A stretch of DNA of 16,775 bases from JAAYJR01 sp964611525 (GTDB taxonomy: Bacteria; Bacteroidota; Bacteroidia; Bacteroidales; Prolixibacteraceae): positions 1-16,775 of the forward strand of contig CAZTAL010000032.1 in NCBI GenBank assembly GCA_964611525.1, written 5' to 3'. The position numbers and the translations under genes were made by a program. Position 1 is the stretch's first letter; every line of letters starts with the position of its first letter. Under the pieces are notes generated by a model that had not been told where the DNA came from, made no database searches, and worked only from the letters and a program-made list of their open reading frames with translations. This document shows, in pieces, positions 15,223 to 16,775 of the stretch.

Positions 15223-16773
15223 ATGAACCAATTAATGCAAAATTTCTTTTTTAAGATTGTCTTACCGTTCTCGGCCGCCGGATTGTTTTTTGGTGGTTGC
15301 AACGAAACCAAAACTGAGCAAAAACCGAATATAGTTTATATTTTGGCTGATGACCTTGGATATGGGGAATTGGGGTGTTACGGACAGGAAAAAATTGAAA
15401 CTCCCAATATTGATGCACTGGCAGCTTCCGGCATGCGTTTCACTCAGCACTATGCCGGTTCACCCGTTTGTGCTCCGTCACGTTGTGTATTACTTACAGG
15501 TAAGCACACCGGTCATGCCTATATTCGTTCGAACGATGAAATGCCCCACAGGGGCAGGATACGCGATTATCTTGCAATTTCTGCAAATCCTGAACTCGAA
15601 GGTCAAAGACCCATGCCTGCCAGTGAGGTTACCTTGGGTGAACTTATGCAGCAAGCAGGATATAAAACAGGGATGGTCGGTAAATGGGGTTTGGGACCGC
15701 CAACTTCGGAGAGCACACCAAATAAACAGGGATTTGATTTCTACTGCGGATATATTTGTCAGTGGCAGGCGCATACTTATTATCCTTTACATCTTTGGAA
15801 AAACGGGGAGAAGTTAATATTGGATAATGATACTGTTGCTCCTCATACATTACTGCCTGAAGATGCAGATCCCTTATCCGAAGAAAGTTATTCTCAATAT
15901 ACCCTGACTGATTATTCACCTGAAATTATGTTTGAAGAGTTAAGTTCTTTTGTCAAAGAAAATACTGATCGGACTTTCTTCTTATATTGGGCATCACCTC
16001 TTGTTCATGCCCCCTTGCAGGCACCGAAAAGATGGATTGATTACTATGTTAAAAAATTCGGAGATGAAGAACCGTATCTTGGAGAGAGGGGATATTTTCC
16101 ACAGAGGTATCCACATGCCTGCTATGCGGCAATGGTTTCTTACCTTGATGAGAATGTAGGTAAACTGGTTCAACAGTTAAAAGACCAGGGAATTTATGAT
16201 AATACACTTATTATATTTAGCAGTGATAACGGGCCTACTTATAACGGAGGCACTGATTCCCCGTGGTTCGACAGTGCAAAGCCTTTTAAGAGTGAGCGTG
16301 GATGGGGAAAAGGGAACCTCACGGAAGGGGGTATCCGGGAACCTATGATTGCTCATTGGCCGGGTAAAATAAAACCCGGAACAGAAACCGGTCATATTTC
16401 TGCCTTTTATGACGTAATGCCTACTCTTTGTGAAATTGTGGGAGTGGATCCGGTTGAAGATACGGACGGTATAAGTTTTCTTCCCACACTGTTGGGTAAA
16501 CAGAATCAAAAAGAACATGAATTTTTGTATTGGGAATTTCCTGCTTCCGGTGGACAACAGGCAGTGAGAATGGGCAAGTGGAAAGGAATCCGGAAGAATA
16601 TTTTTAAGGACAGTCTGCATATACATCTTTATAATCTGGAAGAAGATATCCGGGAATTAAATGATGTTTCCTCTGAAAATCCTGAAATTGTGAAGAAGAT
16701 AGAATCCATTTTTAAACAGGAACATAATCCTGCACAGGTTGACAGGTTTAAAATAAAGCAACTGGGTGATTGA
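15223..16773 (+). CDS. S1-family sulfatase, lipoprotein
   Basis: The 516-aa formylglycine sulfatase has a lipoprotein signal ending FFGGC (Cys26), the maturation motif CAPSR beginning at C83, D43/D44 in ADDLGYGE, K154 in VGKWGLG, H262 in LVHAPLQ, D335/N336 in SSDNGPTY and K363 in GWGKGNLTEGG. The usual KWH is KWG here and the CxPSR helix is followed by TGKHTGHAYIR, so it belongs to a different subfamily from the sulfatase at 4843-6381 and probably attacks another sulfate position or sugar. The stop codon lies 2 bp before the window end, so the gene is complete. An ATG at 15235 (MQNFFFKIVL) is an alternative start that keeps a good signal peptide. It is divergent from the GH51 gene. Confidence 0.92.
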   Translation: MNQLMQNFFFKIVLPFSAAGLFFGGCNETKTEQKPNIVYILADDLGYGELGCYGQEKIETPNIDALAASGMRFTQHYAGSPVCAPSRCVLLTGKHTGHAYIRSNDEMPHRGRIRDYLAISANPELEGQRPMPASEVTLGELMQQAGYKTGMVGKWGLGPPTSESTPNKQGFDFYCGYICQWQAHTYYPLHLWKNGEKLILDNDTVAPHTLLPEDADPLSEESYSQYTLTDYSPEIMFEELSSFVKENTDRTFFLYWASPLVHAPLQAPKRWIDYYVKKFGDEEPYLGERGYFPQRYPHACYAAMVSYLDENVGKLVQQLKDQGIYDNTLIIFSSDNGPTYNGGTDSPWFDSAKPFKSERGWGKGNLTEGGIREPMIAHWPGKIKPGTETGHISAFYDVMPTLCEIVGVDPVEDTDGISFLPTLLGKQNQKEHEFLYWEFPASGGQQAVRMGKWKGIRKNIFKDSLHIHLYNLEEDIRELNDVSSENPEIVKKIESIFKQEHNPAQVDRFKIKQLGD

Positions 16774-16775
16774 GC

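Overview
The window looks like part of a polysaccharide utilisation locus from an AT-rich member of the Bacteroidota, probably marine or sediment-dwelling. The evidence is the mix of exported, sulfatase-rich carbohydrate enzymes, short lipoprotein signals, A-rich leaders without Shine-Dalgarno sequences, TAnnTTTG-like promoter elements and an IS1380-type insertion sequence. No SusC/SusD pair, rRNA, tRNA or CRISPR array was found, so the transport genes of the locus, if present, lie outside.

Layout. (1) 1-1359, plus strand: the 3' part of an enolase-superfamily (mandelate racemase/muconate lactonizing type) enzyme that appears to carry a Tat/lipoprotein signal cut by the window edge. (2) About 1528-3083: an IS1380-like element whose transposase is broken by a one-base frameshift. 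(3) 3219-7965, minus strand: a compact degradation operon reading GH29 alpha-L-fucosidase, S1 sulfatase, GH27 alpha-galactosidase-like protein. (4) 8202-11659, minus strand: sugar-nucleotide genes, read as GDP-mannose 3,5-epimerase, a nucleotidyltransferase/GHMP-kinase fusion, a hairpin terminator, then mannose-1-phosphate guanylyltransferase. (5) 11660-12307: a long AT-rich intergenic region with strong palindromes. (6) 12308-13330, plus strand: a LacI-family regulator. (7) 13473-15014/15047, minus strand: GH51 alpha-L-arabinofuranosidase. (8) 15223-16773, plus strand: a second S1 sulfatase lipoprotein.

How it may work together. The sulfatases, fucosidase, galactosidase-like protein and arabinofuranosidase suggest desulfation and debranching of a sulfated glycan with fucose-, galactose- and arabinose-type residues. 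The LacI regulator probably senses a released sugar. The unexpected part is the biosynthetic block in the middle. ManC makes GDP-mannose and the epimerase, which has every catalytic residue of plant GME, would turn it into GDP-L-galactose. The fusion protein beside it could phosphorylate and activate a further sugar. Degradation of an L-fuco-configured glycan is thus placed beside synthesis of an L-galactose donor. The most interesting points are this cassette, the unusual fusion enzyme, a GH27 protein that seems to lack its catalytic acid/base, and the exported enolase-superfamily lipoprotein.
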